From positions 558,001-622,000 of the forward strand of contig JAFKAC010000010.1 of NCBI GenBank assembly GCA_025766275.1: a stretch of DNA of 64,000 nucleotides. The letters run 5' to 3'. Within the stretch, counting starts at the first letter, position 1. Every line of letters starts with the position of its first letter. The notes beneath the pieces were generated by a model that was not told where the DNA came from, ran no database searches, and was given only the letters and a program-made list of their open reading frames with translations. The position numbers and the translations under genes are program-made. The DNA is from Lactarius indigo. Its lineage: Eukaryota; Basidiomycota; Agaricomycetes; Russulales; Russulaceae. Of the stretch, positions 35,450 through 52,907 are shown piece by piece.

Positions 35450-36763
35450 ATGGCCGGCGCCGATCTAGGGCGTGTCGAACCCCAGAATCTGAGGCGAAAA
35501 TCCACGGCTGCGATAGAGTGGAGGACAATTCCGCCCACTATCAAGGTCAGGCATAAGAAACGTCCACCACCGATAACAATTCAGTGCGCTCCACCTCCGC
35601 GCTCCGCAGAATAACCCTGAACTCTTCTATCCCCATCAGTTCAAAACGATCATTCGAGCAGCTCGTATGGACACCAGGTCCTCACAGCACTTCGACCGTT
35701 GCGACGACTGCGACAACCGCTTCTTCCGCAACCATATTCACGCCCTTGACGTCTTCTGCTCCAACGAGCATACTTGTGAGGGGATCTCCCGAGAGCGCTG
35801 GTGTGGGGCAGGAACCCCGCACGTTGTACTATGCAATTCCTGGTTTTCAACAATCTCCAAACGGGCCAGACGATATCAAAGTACCCCCATGGCCCCTATC
35901 CGCCGGTAATTTCGCACTCTCCCCGCAGGTCGGGAAGACTGCACTGGATGCAGTATCTGAGTTGGAGCATATCCGCCCTGGGAACCAAAGTAGGTCTCGA
36001 CCCAACGTCACGGGTTAATCGAAGTCCGAGCTCGTATCTCATGATTCTTGCAGTTCCATCGCCGCCGCTATCTCCCCTTGTCTACTTGACCCTGCGCCCT
36101 TGGACACTCCCTGAATATCTGTTACTCTTGTCGGAAATTCCCCTCTGTAGCAACGAAGAAGAAGCGGACTGGGAAGAAGTCGCTGGTAAACTTAACACGG
36201 CCACAAATTATCAACCCCGTAGCGCCTGGGACTGCTGGCATCGCTGGGCTGTCCCTTGGTGTCGTCCGCAATATCAGGCGGAACCGAGAGCAAATACATA
36301 CCCTTGTGCGCCAGGCGTGCAGCACGAGTACGATTTCTTGGATCTTGAGGGTCTGATCGATTTGTGGAGGACTTTAACAAGTGCCCTGGGGGGACACGGA
36401 TCACCGTCCCCGCTCGTTTTTCCAGGTTCTTCGATAGCAATGGCGCAAACCCGTCACCATACGGGGCGCACACACCACCCAGGTCCGCACCCTGCGCTTT
36501 TAACCCCCCCTCTCCGTCTCCTCACGAGCGACGACGCAGCGTATCCGCCACCCTCTGGACCCCAAAATGTGCCTGCGCGCAGCTTGGGTGATATTCGTGA
36601 CCGCGGGTTAGCTGCATGGTTCACTATGAGTGTAGTTAACACATCAGTTTTGCATCGTGTTCTCGAAAGCCAGCCAGAGCGTACAGACGACTGGCACCCC
36701 GTGCACTTGCGCGGGCGTATGGTCCCGCCACCCCCATATATGGCGACGTCAGACCACCGCTGA
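35450..36763 (+). CDS. Possible Myb/SANT-like protein, function unknown
   Basis: Begins MAGADLGRVEPQNLRRKSTAA. The second half is clear: ...PDDIKVPPWPLSAGNFALSP, an intron (GTAGGT...TTGCAG, about 35989-36055), then PSPPLSPLVYLTLRPWTLPE. The next part, YLLLLSEIPLC...EEADWEEVAGKL...RSAWDCWHRW, has three spaced Trp within helices and resembles a Myb/SANT DNA-binding repeat. Another conserved-looking block is HEYDFLDLEGLIDLWRTL, and the C-terminus is Pro/His-rich, ending PPPPYMATSDHR. The exon joins between 35545 and 35700 are not resolved: three frames each carry plausible pieces (for example NNPELFYPHQFKTIIRAAR). I infer a nuclear protein with low certainty. Confidence 0.55.
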
Positions 36764-39465
36764 TGAGGTCAAGGAAGCGCTGTATCCTGTAATTTTGGAT
36801 CTACTTATTGTTATCGTATTGGAGTGACGAGCCAAGTAGAATTAGCGCCTCTCTTTTTGTCGATCTGAGTTTGTACTACTTGTCCACGTGAAAATGTAAT
36901 TGTTCTCCCGCTCCTGCAAGGTTAAACCAAAGGAACGGCGAGAAGTAACAACAGGAAAGCGATGGCGAGAGGGGCACGAGGTGAATTTTTTCAGCATTCC
37001 TTGCTCTGGAGCTACGAGTCTCGGTGACATCATGATTTCACTCTTCCATATGAATGACCATTACTCTCAATATAATTCCAAACCTCATGTCTCAGCAATG
37101 GAGAAAGCGAAAGCATCTATAATTCCGGAACTTGTCATGTTGTAACTAGTCTAATGGGTCACCAATTGCCATAGTGGCGCCATTTGACGCTCGAAGTACC
37201 CAAGATAATGCGCGGTAATGAACTGGAACGATTGGGAGATAGGCAACCCAATGAGACCGAACCGGTGCTTCGAAGAAGAGTGTCTCTAGCTTCCTGGGTC
37301 AGGAATGGCATCGCAAGCTATTGCGCTAAGAACGGCGCTCCAGAATACTAGAGTGGGCCCGATCACGGCTGCACACTGTCAAGTTGGAGGCTTTGGGCTG
37401 TTAGAGGTTTTACGGAAGAAGCACCCCAACAACCCAGGTACGAGTCTATCCCCGGCCACAGAGATTGAAAAAATAAATTCCTACGTCGCAGTTATAGAGG
37501 GGAGAGAAAACCATCAGAATTTGGTGCGAAGCGGATACGGAAACTTTCTACACGCCTGGGAAAAGTAGCAGATTGATAGAGGCTGACGGCTCGAAGATTA
37601 CCGCAACGAAACCACCGAACCCAGTTGCGAGGGGGGGTGCCGTTTTCAATCCAACAAAGCATTTGACCTTTGTACGTTGTGTCACTCATATCAGAAAGTG
37701 GTCCATAAAGCCATCAAGCGGTATGAGGTCCGAGCTGTCCACGCGAGACCTACCACTGGTATGCAGCATAATGGTCTCAATCTTGAGAACTGCGTGATAA
37801 ATCAAGCAAAAAATACGTTTGACAGAAGGCAAACTAAGCCCAAGTTTGATTGTTGGCAGGACCCAGTTGGTGTAGATGCGAAGAGGACGAGAAAAACACT
37901 TTGAGGAGTTGATTATATATTTCGGCTGTTACCGATCAAACTCCTGTAATTGGCTTCTCTGGTTTCTCAAATTTCAAACGATGCTGCATCAGTGAGTATC
38001 ATCAGAATGCTATGATGTATCTTCTCTGGTCTTTAAAACCTACCTACCTGAAGATATGACTTTGCATCTACGACTTTTTAACTGCGTGCCTCGTCCATTC
38101 CTCCCTTGGGTTTTCGTCCTCTTTGTGTCCTCCACTGGATGATCGAATGCTTCTGTCAATACCCAAGAACTAGCTTGCCAACGCACATAATTTAGGGCCC
38201 GTTGATATTAGCTGTGAAGATAGCAATATTTGTACCCTGGGACTCCTGTCGGATCGGCTGCTCTGGTCACATTCATGGGGGGGTCCTCGTCCTTGCCAGA
38301 CCAACGCTAGGGAAGCACCAGATATGTCAATCTCACCAAGTGATACCAACACGAAGTTTACGAGTAAGTGTTCTGAGTCATCCATTACTGTATCTGTAGA
38401 CCTGTTTCACATGTACGTGCGCTCCTAGCCTCCCGGAGATCTAGCAAGCGTCGAGGCATCCGAGTCAGGGGAGATGTCAGGGTGATGATGACGCTAATGG
38501 GTTGCTTCGGAAGACTCGTCGCTGGATTCCTGACGGTGCGGTCACGCCATTCGGTGACGGCGGGACTTTGAAACTCCACGCTATATACACGAGCTGGCTT
38601 TCCGCTCATGACGCCGGTTTATGTGTGTGTGGGGGGGGGGGGGACGAATGAGGAGTCGACTTGTAAGCTCACAATTATCTCTGTGCGGCGAAATTGAAAC
38701 CCAAGTGTATCGGACAATTCAGGTATTGTATAGACCAAAGGAAATGTCCCCTATTTTCGATGACCCACCTGTCATCATGACGTTGCCCTGGCTGAGTACT
38801 GTCTTCGGATTGTTCTACGGCAGTCAGCGTACATCGCACCCGAAGCAGTACTTGACTTCCCTGTATGGACACTTGGCTAGCTGGCTAGCTCCCGATTTAA
38901 TTCTAGTAGCATACGGACCAAATACTTAATATCTGGCTCATGATGAGTTCCGCACAAGGTTCCGTACGAAAGGCAGTCTGCTACAATAACGAGCAACGTC
39001 GCTACTGGACAGTAAAATGAAGGCGACCATGAGATTCTGAAGCTAGAAGCTGAGTGATAATCTTTGCCTCCACCCGATGCCTCACAGGCCTCACCAACTG
39101 TAGTCCCTCCAAGACGTCCGGTATTGTCATGGGCCTACATCTAATGCAGAACCAAATGATTGTTTTTTTTTTTTTTACTATCAAACCCATTTCCGTGCAC
39201 CTCGGGGAAAACGGCCTTATGTATCACGTCACTACAGCACAGGTGCTATCGTGCATTTATCTAAGGAGTCCCGCCAATCAAATGCCAACCAGATGTTTGT
39301 TAGCCCCGTCAACTGGTCAAGCTAGTGCCAGTGGCCAACGTTTGAGTTTAGCCACTTTTGGATGGATCGCTTATGTCATGCAGCCCTCAAGCTTACGAAG
39401 CGCTGAACGCGCAAGCGATCGACCCTCAGAACTGTTCGTGTCGCACTGTATTCACTCGCAACATC
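36764..39465. other. 2.7 kb with no recognised gene
   Basis: Short frames only. A G-run (TGTGTGTG followed by about 14 G) lies at 38622-38643 and a T-run of 13 at about 39163-39176. A minus frame at 38385-38609 and a plus frame at 38621-38929 are uninterrupted but resemble nothing I know. Confidence 0.45.
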
Positions 39466-40525
39466 ATGGACCACTTTCCAACCAACTGGGGACGCCCTGT
39501 GAGTCCTTAGATATCCAGTCGAGCTCGAAATTGAGTATTTTCGCAGAAATATGACAGTTTTGATACAAGCGCAACCTATCCTCTCCATAATCGCGGCCAG
39601 AATCAGTCGGCGGCATCTTCTGGTCCCACGCAGCATACACAGTACGTTCTCTCTACTCTATCTCTGTATCTCCGACTCTAAGCCTCCGTGCAGGCAACCT
39701 ATAGTTACTGGCACATCTGTCCTTGCGATCAAATTCAAAGATGGGATCATGATGGCTGCAGACACCCTCGGTATATTGTTCCCCACGTCGATTCGTCATT
39801 TACCGACTGCCTCATTTCAGCTTCGTACGGCTCTCTTGCACGTTTCAAGGGCGTGCAGCGTCTACATCCCGTTGGCGATTACACCGTCGTCGGGGCTAGT
39901 GGTGACATGTCCGACTTCCAGTATCTTCAGCACATCCTCGACGGCCTCGTTATCTCTGAAGAAACCACTGCACAGGATGGGCACACATTAGGTCCCGCTG
40001 AAATACACGAGTATTTGTCACAGGTAATGTACGCCAGGCGGTCTAAGATGAACCCGCTGTGGAATTCGCTACTTGTGGGGGGTGTAAAGGATGGGCAGCG
40101 GTGAGCTCCTCCCTCGAGCAATTGGCTACCAGCACCAAATCCAACGTACGGTGAACAGATTCTTGGCATACGTAGACCTGTTGGGAGTGACGTACTCCGC
40201 GTCTACTCTTGCTACTGGCTACGGCGCATACATTGCCCAACCACTTCTGCGAAAAGCCGTTGAAGGCAGGGAGAATACGCTCACCGAACCCGAGGCGCGT
40301 GCAATCCTCGAGAATGCCCTTCGTGTATTATTCTACCGGGACGCTCGGTCAATCAATCAGGTAACACGTCTCACATCGCCCATAATGGTCGTGCTGATGC
40401 GCCGATCGTAGTATCAAATAGCGACAATAACTGCGAACGGCGCAGAAATATCTGCGTCTTTGAAGCTTGAGACGTCATGGGGCTTTGCAGAAGGAATACG
40501 AGGATATGGTTCCCAGACGCAGTAG
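39466..40525 (+). CDS. PRE4: 20S proteasome subunit beta-7 (Pre4/PSMB4)
   Basis: Non-catalytic beta subunit of the 20S proteasome core. Exon 1 (39466-39498) reads [11 protein letters not shown], and exon 2 from 39547 reads [15 protein letters not shown]. The mature domain follows with [24 protein letters not shown] and [14 protein letters not shown], both diagnostic of Pre4/PSMB4. Next are [67 protein letters not shown] and a last exon [13 protein letters not shown] ending GYGSQTQ. The mature N-terminus has TGTS rather than an active free Thr, as expected for this inactive subunit. It has five or six short introns. The length of about 260 residues fits the family. Confidence 0.93.
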
Positions 40526-41026
40526 GAGATTCACGTCGCCGGAAATTTGTATTATTTCACTCTTGCTGTTGCCCCAGTAAGCTGTTGTGCATTGCAGACC
40601 GACGTACCATATTCAGTTACCCCACTCGGAAAGGAACAAATGAGTCATCCATTTTCTGGAGATTCGTCGTTTCCGCTCGTTTCCACTGGACCAGGTAGCG
40701 AGAATTGGACGCGGTGTTACAGGTATTGTAACTTGCGGACACCACACTTGGAGCTTGAAGCTCGAAGGATTACGGGTATTTTCGCCTTTCTGGGGAAGTG
40801 GAACCAGTTCATGATCGACTCCACGGATTAATTATTTGTAGAGACCATTGAATTATATTAACAAAGACTTAAAGTAGATGTCTGGGACGTCTAAGCTACA
40901 AGATCTAGGCACTTGAAGTTAAATGGTGCGGAGTGGTGTGGTGTGGTGTGGTGTAAAGATACGTGTTGGGTGTAAAAGGTCAGCACTAAAATAAGTATTG
41001 AAATGGTGATGATTGTAGGGTTTTCG
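40526..41026. other. Converging 3' ends with a GTGTG repeat
   Basis: Lies between PRE4 (plus) and the membrane protein gene (minus). A GTGTG pentamer repeat lies at 40934-40953. A 94-residue plus frame (40547-40831) has no recognisable family. Confidence 0.4.
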
Positions 41027-42195
41027 TCAAGGCTGAGCTGTGGTTTGAAGGGATATCGACGGTGGGGTGGGTGTAGTTGCTTGAACCTGCAAGCACTCGT
41101 GGTATGGTGGCGGGAGGTCGATCCGGGCATGCGCACCACCATCATGATGTTGCACAACATCGTAGCCATCCATTTCAACAGACATGCTATTGATGGAATG
41201 TGCTCGGGACCGTCGTCTGCCTTGCGAGTACGACCGGATGTCTTCCGCCGAAACGACGGAACGTGGCAGTCGGCTGCGATGGCTTTGACGGTTAGCCTCC
41301 TCGGCTTTTGCAGAGCGCGGCCGCGGCATGCTGGGTGTTGTTGGTGGTGTCGGAAGCGGGCGGATAGGCGAACGAGAAGACTGGGCTGGTGTGGGCGGAC
41401 TCAAACGCGAGCATGAATTCGATGACGTGGCCAAGACATTTGTGTGGATACGTAGGACCGGCGTGCGAGGCAGGACTTGTGAGGGCACATAGGGCTCGAT
41501 CGGACCAGGAAGTGGTGATCTCCTAAGGGATGGGGACGGTGATGAGGAGGGTGAGGACGGGAGTGGTGCACGGAGGGCGTTTTCGACGCTATTGCTGATA
41601 TCCAATACACTAGATGACTTGTTCAACCGAATAGTAGCCTCTATGGACCGAGCGGATACGGGAACTGGAGACTCATTTTCGCATTCTGCGCCAGTGAGAT
41701 CGAGGCTCATGGATGGGTGGTTCGCAACAACTTGGATGTCGGGGCCCCCTTGCGAGTCAGACACCCAGCTGCGCGGGACGACATCTTGGGTTTGGGCAGT
41801 AGCCCAGCGGAGCCGGTGTCGCAGGAAAAACCAGAAGAGAACAATTCCAACGAGCAGAACACCTACAGCAGCACCGAGGCATGCGCCGACGATAGGTCCA
41901 ACGCGGTGATGTACTGCCCTTGGGGTGACTACGGATAAGGTCGCACTGTCATCAATATATCGTAGAATTGGGAGTGGTGATGCTGCTGACGACCGCAACA
42001 ACAGAGATGGGGTCTCGCACACCCTCTGCACCGTCGATGTGACCTGCGATTACAAATTGAACAGGCCGAAAACTAAGCACACAAAGCAAACCAACGTTTA
42101 AGCTTGCGGGTGAAACTTACCGTGGGTTTCCATTTAAACGCCGCTGCTTGGGAAATGAGCAGGGAAGAAAGGTGGATAGGGAGTGGACGAAGCAT
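41027..42195 (-). CDS. Single-pass membrane protein with Ser/Pro-rich tail and PPPY motif
   Basis: Two exons: 42195-42121 (MLRPLPIHLSSLLISQAAA, a signal peptide) and 42043-41027, joined in phase by a 77-nt intron, giving 363 residues. A short outer region precedes one membrane helix (VGPIVGACLGAAVGVLLVGIVLF), followed by RHRLRW. The cytoplasmic tail of about 270 residues is Ser/Pro-rich and basic (SSPSSSPSPSLRRSPLP, GRRRSRAHS) and ends with DLPPPYHECLQVQ, where PPPY is a potential WW-domain or Rsp5 binding site. This layout is common among fungal plasma-membrane proteins of unknown role. It is not clearly related in sequence to the PPxY triplet at 6.6-9.8 kb. Confidence 0.7.
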
Positions 42196-47798
<5,603 letters not shown>

Positions 47799-48788
47799 AT
47801 TCGAACGATAGCATAAGACAAACACCTGATAGTTTTTTTTTCGTGCTTTACATATCTTTATCTCGTGTATTTTATGTGCCCCCAGGTGTCTCTGTGTCAT
47901 GAAATCAGGATATTCTTCTACTTTATAATTCGTTCTGGTCGGCTTTCACTCACTGTTGGACATGACTTTGGGTGCACATGAATATTGAGCCGCGGTATAT
48001 GGTGTCACGGTAGTCAATTCCTCTACCGAAATCGTTACGTGAAGGGTGCACACCAACTTTGCACCAACTATTTCCGACGAGAGACGGTCAAGACAAACCA
48101 CTCTGTCTATCGCTAGGCATCGACCACGGCCATTTATAGGCGGAATTTGAGGATGGAATACCATTGATCATACGAAGATCCGGACTGTAAGTTTGCCCCC
48201 CTGTCATATCAAGGGAATGCTAGAACCAGGATATATCGTAGAGGCGCGGGCAACAGTCTGGACACAGATTATGTGAATACGGAAAGTGAGGTAAGTGTGG
48301 GTCCAAAAGATAGATATTGTGATTACTGTGGTTCCAGAAGGTCCGAAACCTATACACTCGTCACTAACTATGGCAGCTACAAAAAAAGCCCTCTTAAACC
48401 ATTCATAGGATGCTTCATTATAACGTCCGTCGAAGGAAGGGGTCAAGAATTCATGAAAGCCCGAAGCCAGGAGCGCGAAAATGGTACACAGCGTCTGCCA
48501 GCTGCCAGTGCAGCAGACATCAGAATGCACCTTCCAAAATGGGGTCATTCAGGAATAGGGAGGTATTTGACTGACGTGCGGATGTCGGCGTACCTTCTTG
48601 ATGTAGACAACACGATATTCGGAACGAAGTGGTGATAACGTTTGGATTCGATGACGCGAGAAACCCGTTTCGCTCTTACCGAGACTGCGAGAAGCTCGGA
48701 ACGCATTTCCGAAGACTCGCTTTTCTGGGGAACGGAAGTAAGGCGAGAATCTCTGTGGCAGGATGAATGTGTGATGAAGAAACCCGAT
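47799..48788. other. 1 kb with no recognised gene
   Basis: 3' UTR of the JmjC gene followed by spacer. Short frames on both strands are unremarkable. Confidence 0.4.
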
Positions 48789-49538
48789 TCAGGAGTCCAT
48801 CCCGGTCTCTTGCGCTGATGGTGTCTCAAACACCGCAACTTGCTCTGAGCTCTCAGGCTGTGGCTGATCGGTCTGGGATTCGGTTCCGTTTGAGCCATTC
48901 CCTTTCCCCACGTTGCGACCTTGTGAAATAGTGTTGCTTGGATCGATATTGCCGGTGATCAGGTCCACGACATTAGCATCCCTACCATCCACTTTCTGCT
49001 TTTTCGGGGCTCTCTTCCCCTTGCGACGGGTGGGTAGATCGGACAGCTCGGGAGGTGCACCCTTGGGGCGGACTTCGACTTGTTTGAAGTGGATACGTTG
49101 AGAGGTGTTCGCAAGATGTGTTATTTTACGGCCGGCTCGCTCATGAATGTCTGGTATACATTGTTTGAGTGATAATATAGAACGTAAGTAGACGAGTCAA
49201 CCTTTGTCCTCCGTGAAAAGAAGTTCAGTGCCGAGTAGTGACTGGTGAGTCCCCTGGAAAATTGTCCCAGAAAGTTGAAGAAATGGGGTTGGCGTGTCCA
49301 AGCCCTACACAAGCTTGGCTTAGCTTCTGCAGGAGAAGATTATATATGTGTTTCAACGCACGACGAGACGATATGTTGAAGTACTTGGAACAAGAGTAGG
49401 CTCGACTGCGCCAAGATCGAGGGTGACATAAGAGACCTCCTCTATAATTTCGCCATGCTCGTTGCGTTCGTAGAGACCATCAGAACCGAATTCATCTACA
49501 TGGCGGAATCCAGGTGTGAGTTGCCCGTCACTGCTCAT
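48789..49538 (-). CDS. TFIIIC small subunit (TFIIIC_sub6 / tau55-related)
   Basis: Subunit of TFIIIC, which binds internal promoters of tRNA genes. Exons in order (minus): MSSDGQLTPGFRHVDEFGSD and YVTLDLGAVEPTLVPSTSTY; then GLDTPTPFLQLSGTIFQGTH and SLLGTELLFTEDK; then IHERAGRKITHLANTSQRIH and FKQVEVRPK. The strand pattern YVTLDLG...GLDTPTPFLQL...G.ELLFTE...F..V.VRPK is the TFIIIC_sub6 domain. A basic patch (RRKGKRAPKKQK), a polar tail and the stop at 48789 follow. An upstream in-frame Met would overlap the divergent MRM2 gene, so the start at 49538 is preferred. Confidence 0.8.
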
Positions 49539-49640
49539 CTTGGTTTTGAGACAAGATGAGTGAGTGATGAAAGAGTGCCGAGCCGCGAGCCGGCTGGTAG
49601 AGTTGTGGCGGTGTCTGCTGGAGCGCTTAAAATCCTCGTC
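49539..49640. promoter_or_regulatory. Very short shared upstream region of TFIIIC subunit and MRM2
   Basis: Only 102 bp separate the two divergent ATGs chosen, so both promoters and leaders must overlap here or extend into the coding regions. Confidence 0.5.
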
Positions 49641-50543
49641 ATGCACACGACCACGGCGCGCTCAGCGGCCAAATCTCTTTCACCTTCCTCGAAACACTGG
49701 CTTGCGCGCCATTTTGACGATCCTTATGTTCGCCAGCGTCTCTCACATCCCTCCCAGTACCGTTCGCGGTCGGCCTTCAAGTTGCTCGAGATCGACGATC
49801 GTTACCGCCGCTTCCTGCGCGCCGCCGATGTCCGCGCTGTGGTAGATCTCGGTGCTGCCCCTGGTGGGTGGAGTCAGGTTGTCGCAGGATTCATGGGGTG
49901 GCAGGGGGAAACGTGGGCCCAGGAGAGGGTGAAGCAAAAGTTGGATCAGAGTGATGGACGTTGGGGGCTCAGCATTGACGCGCCAAGTGGGCATTGGAGC
50001 GAAGGCACTGAGGACGTGAGCGTGGGTGCTGAGGATAGAGGCGTCGTGATTGCCGTGGACAGACTGAGGATAGCACCGATTGCGGGTGTGCACACACTCC
50101 AAGCAGATTTTCTTGCGCCTGAGACCGCGCCAATGGTGGAGGCTATCATACGTGCCAAAGCAAATCCCGATGGCAAGGCAGATGTAATACTATCTGACAT
50201 GGCAGCGAATGCAACCGGCAACCGTATACACGACACACAAGACTCGCTCGACATCTGTCACGCAGTATGGGCCTTTACGCAGAAGCACCTGAGGACTGCG
50301 GAGAGTATCGGACGCAAAAGCGGGGGGGTTTTGCTGTGAGTGTACCGATTGTTCTATTTGAGAGCAAACGGTGTTGAATGACGATGTAGGCTCAAACATT
50401 TTGAACACCCCGAGCTGCAGCAATTCCGCAAATCGCACCTCAACCCAAACTTCCACAATGTGCTTTATATCAAGCCGGACTCTAGTAGGTCTGCCTCCCG
50501 AGAGGGATATTGGTTATGCTTTGGCTTCGGAGGCGCAGCTTAG
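49641..50543 (+). CDS. MRM2: Mitochondrial rRNA 2'-O-methyltransferase Mrm2 (FtsJ/RrmJ type)
   Basis: SAM-dependent methyltransferase, predicted to methylate a uridine of large-subunit mitochondrial rRNA. The start MHTTTARSAAKSLSPSSKHW is basic and Ser-rich, in keeping with mitochondrial import. Next come DPYVRQRLSHPSQYRSRSAFKLLEID (catalytic Lys), VVDLGAAPGGWSQV (SAM site), VDRLRIAPIAGVHTLQADFL and LSDMAANATGNRIHD (catalytic Asp). After one intron (GTGAGT...ATGTAG) come LKHFEHPE (Lys) and SSRSASREGYWLCFGF (Glu), completing the K-D-K-E tetrad. Between the SAM motif and the next strand is an insert of roughly 45 residues (WQGETWAQERVKQK through DVSVGAED) not typical of the family. Confidence 0.9.
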
Positions 50544-50760
50544 CGCATGGTGCGTGGGAGGAACCATATTTGGAGGGAACGGGTGAGCTAGCTTACGGAC
50601 ATGGTGTCATAGTTAAAACCACTCAATTCAAGCAGAAAATAACTTCGCTATTTCGGAGAGTACGGAAAGACTACACATGACCACTCACAGGGGACTATAC
50701 GACGCAGCGCGTCATATTCCATTCGAGGCAAGCAAACGAATCAAAAGGCTGACACATGGT

Positions 50761-51295
<535 letters not shown>

Positions 51296-51755
51296 GATGT
51301 GAGCTAGTGCGTAGTGATTGGCCTGAGTAACCCACGGGTTTACCAGGGCTACCCGTATCTATACCCGGGCCCGGGAAAACCCGTACCAGTCCTCAAGGGT
51401 ACGAGTTCCCCTGGTAAGGGTCGGGGATCTCGGGGGTTAATGTGTTTTGTATTACGGGTAATGGTGCAGGTACTGCTACGGGTATGCAGGGATTTACTGG
51501 GTAGGCAAACACGAATGCCAGTAGGCGTAGTATGCAGGTATATGAATTTGTGTATATGAAACAACTATTATATCTACCAGCTACCAGTCGTTTGGGGGCC
51601 CTGCCGCTGTCAACGTCGCCGTTGTCATTGTCACGGTCGTCGTATCGTCGGCATGGTGGTGGTGGTGGTTGGCGGCGCACGTGGCTAGGAGTTGTATTGG
51701 GTGACTACCCGCCGCCGTGGTAGCGGTTGGTATGACTCAGAGAAAGTAATTATAG
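51296..51755. other. Low-complexity ACCCGTA/TACGGGT-rich stretch
   Basis: 51330-51500 is full of ACCCG/CGGGT words, including a palindrome CCCGGGCCCGGG near 51365. A GTG-rich run (GTGGTGGTGGTGGTTGG) is at 51655-51673. No gene is recognised. It may be simple-sequence or decayed repeat DNA upstream of H4. Confidence 0.5.
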
Positions 51756-52700
51756 TCAATGGAGTGCCGCCATCGTGGTTGGTGGCTCACGTAGATTGGG
51801 TTTGCATCGGCGGTATGCCCACCATTGTTCATCTTCGTCGCCAAGGTTGCGGCGATGGGGCTCGAGCTGCTTTGGCAGGGGTCCGGGGCCGGTGCAGTCT
51901 AACGTGAAAGCTACACCTCCGGGATCAAAAACGAAGCGTGAGGCGCGGGAAGTGAACTGTCCTAGCCGAAGCCGATACACGAAGGCGTCGCTACTTGAAG
52001 CTTTGGGGCTGCCGACCCGACTGTCCCCGAGGTCTTTCTTGCTCCAGAACTTGCGCGCGAGGGCGAAAGTGGTTTCTGGGAAGTCGAGGAGTCCCGAAAT
52101 TAGGAATATGGTGGTGACGAATGCGAGCACGAGGTTGAACCGAGCAGGATTAAATTCAGAGAGTAGACGCAGGCCGAGGCGCGAGCGTCGACAAGACATC
52201 ACGAGAAAAGCCCTTGCGCTTGCAGAACGAAAGGAAACACTGGCGAGGCAAGGGCTGTTGTGACGTGGAGTAGGAGGAATCCGAGTCGGCTGTGAACTTC
52301 TTGTAGAACTGCAACACTACATTGGCAAGACATCCGCTTTCTGGCAGAATCTTGGACATAATTGAGCAGCTTTTGTCTTGCGGTCTAAGGCCCGGTGTGG
52401 TACTTTCGAAGTTAGGCAACGAGGGTTCTACGTAGCAGACGATTACACCGACCCTCTGTGGGTTCGTCAGCGCGCAGTCATACGCTCTTCGAATTCCTCC
52501 AAAAGGTTCTCAAAAGAATCAACGAAGCCCAAGTAGTATGGCACATACTCCGGTACTGCTGCCGGCCCGATGCACAGCGCGCATGGGTAGTCGTCGTCGT
52601 CGTCGTAAAACACCCCGTGCGATAGTCATTGGATGGGGAGACGATATGAGCGTTGAGACGTTGGGGGTGTGAGATCGAGGCTAATAGTGACCCTGGCAAG
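51756..52700 (-). pseudogene. Doubtful gene or decayed gene, unrecognised
   Basis: Three protein-like pieces follow each other on the minus strand. The first is acidic (DDDDDYPCALCIGPAAVPEY, then LGFVDSFENLLEEFEERM). The second is polar (SIMSKILPESGCLANVVLQF). The third has a membrane-like segment (FNLVLAFVTTIFLISGLLDF) and PKASSSDAFVYRLRLGQF. They are in different frames and I could not join them with convincing introns; no ATG suits the first piece. Either an unresolved multi-exon gene or a pseudogene. No family assigned. Confidence 0.3.
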
Positions 52701-52907
52701 ACTGGATGGTGAATGCGCGAGTTCGGAGATTAATCTATTAGAAGCAGATACAACGAAGAATCGAAGGGAATAAACGAGGGAACGACAATGTGTGTTCGGT
52801 CATGTCGGACTGCTAGATGGGCTTTCGGTCTCGGCGATGGCCGGACTGTGACTCGAGCTACTGCCAAAGATCTATTCGTTCCACGCTGTTCGTTCCACGC
52901 GCCAACG

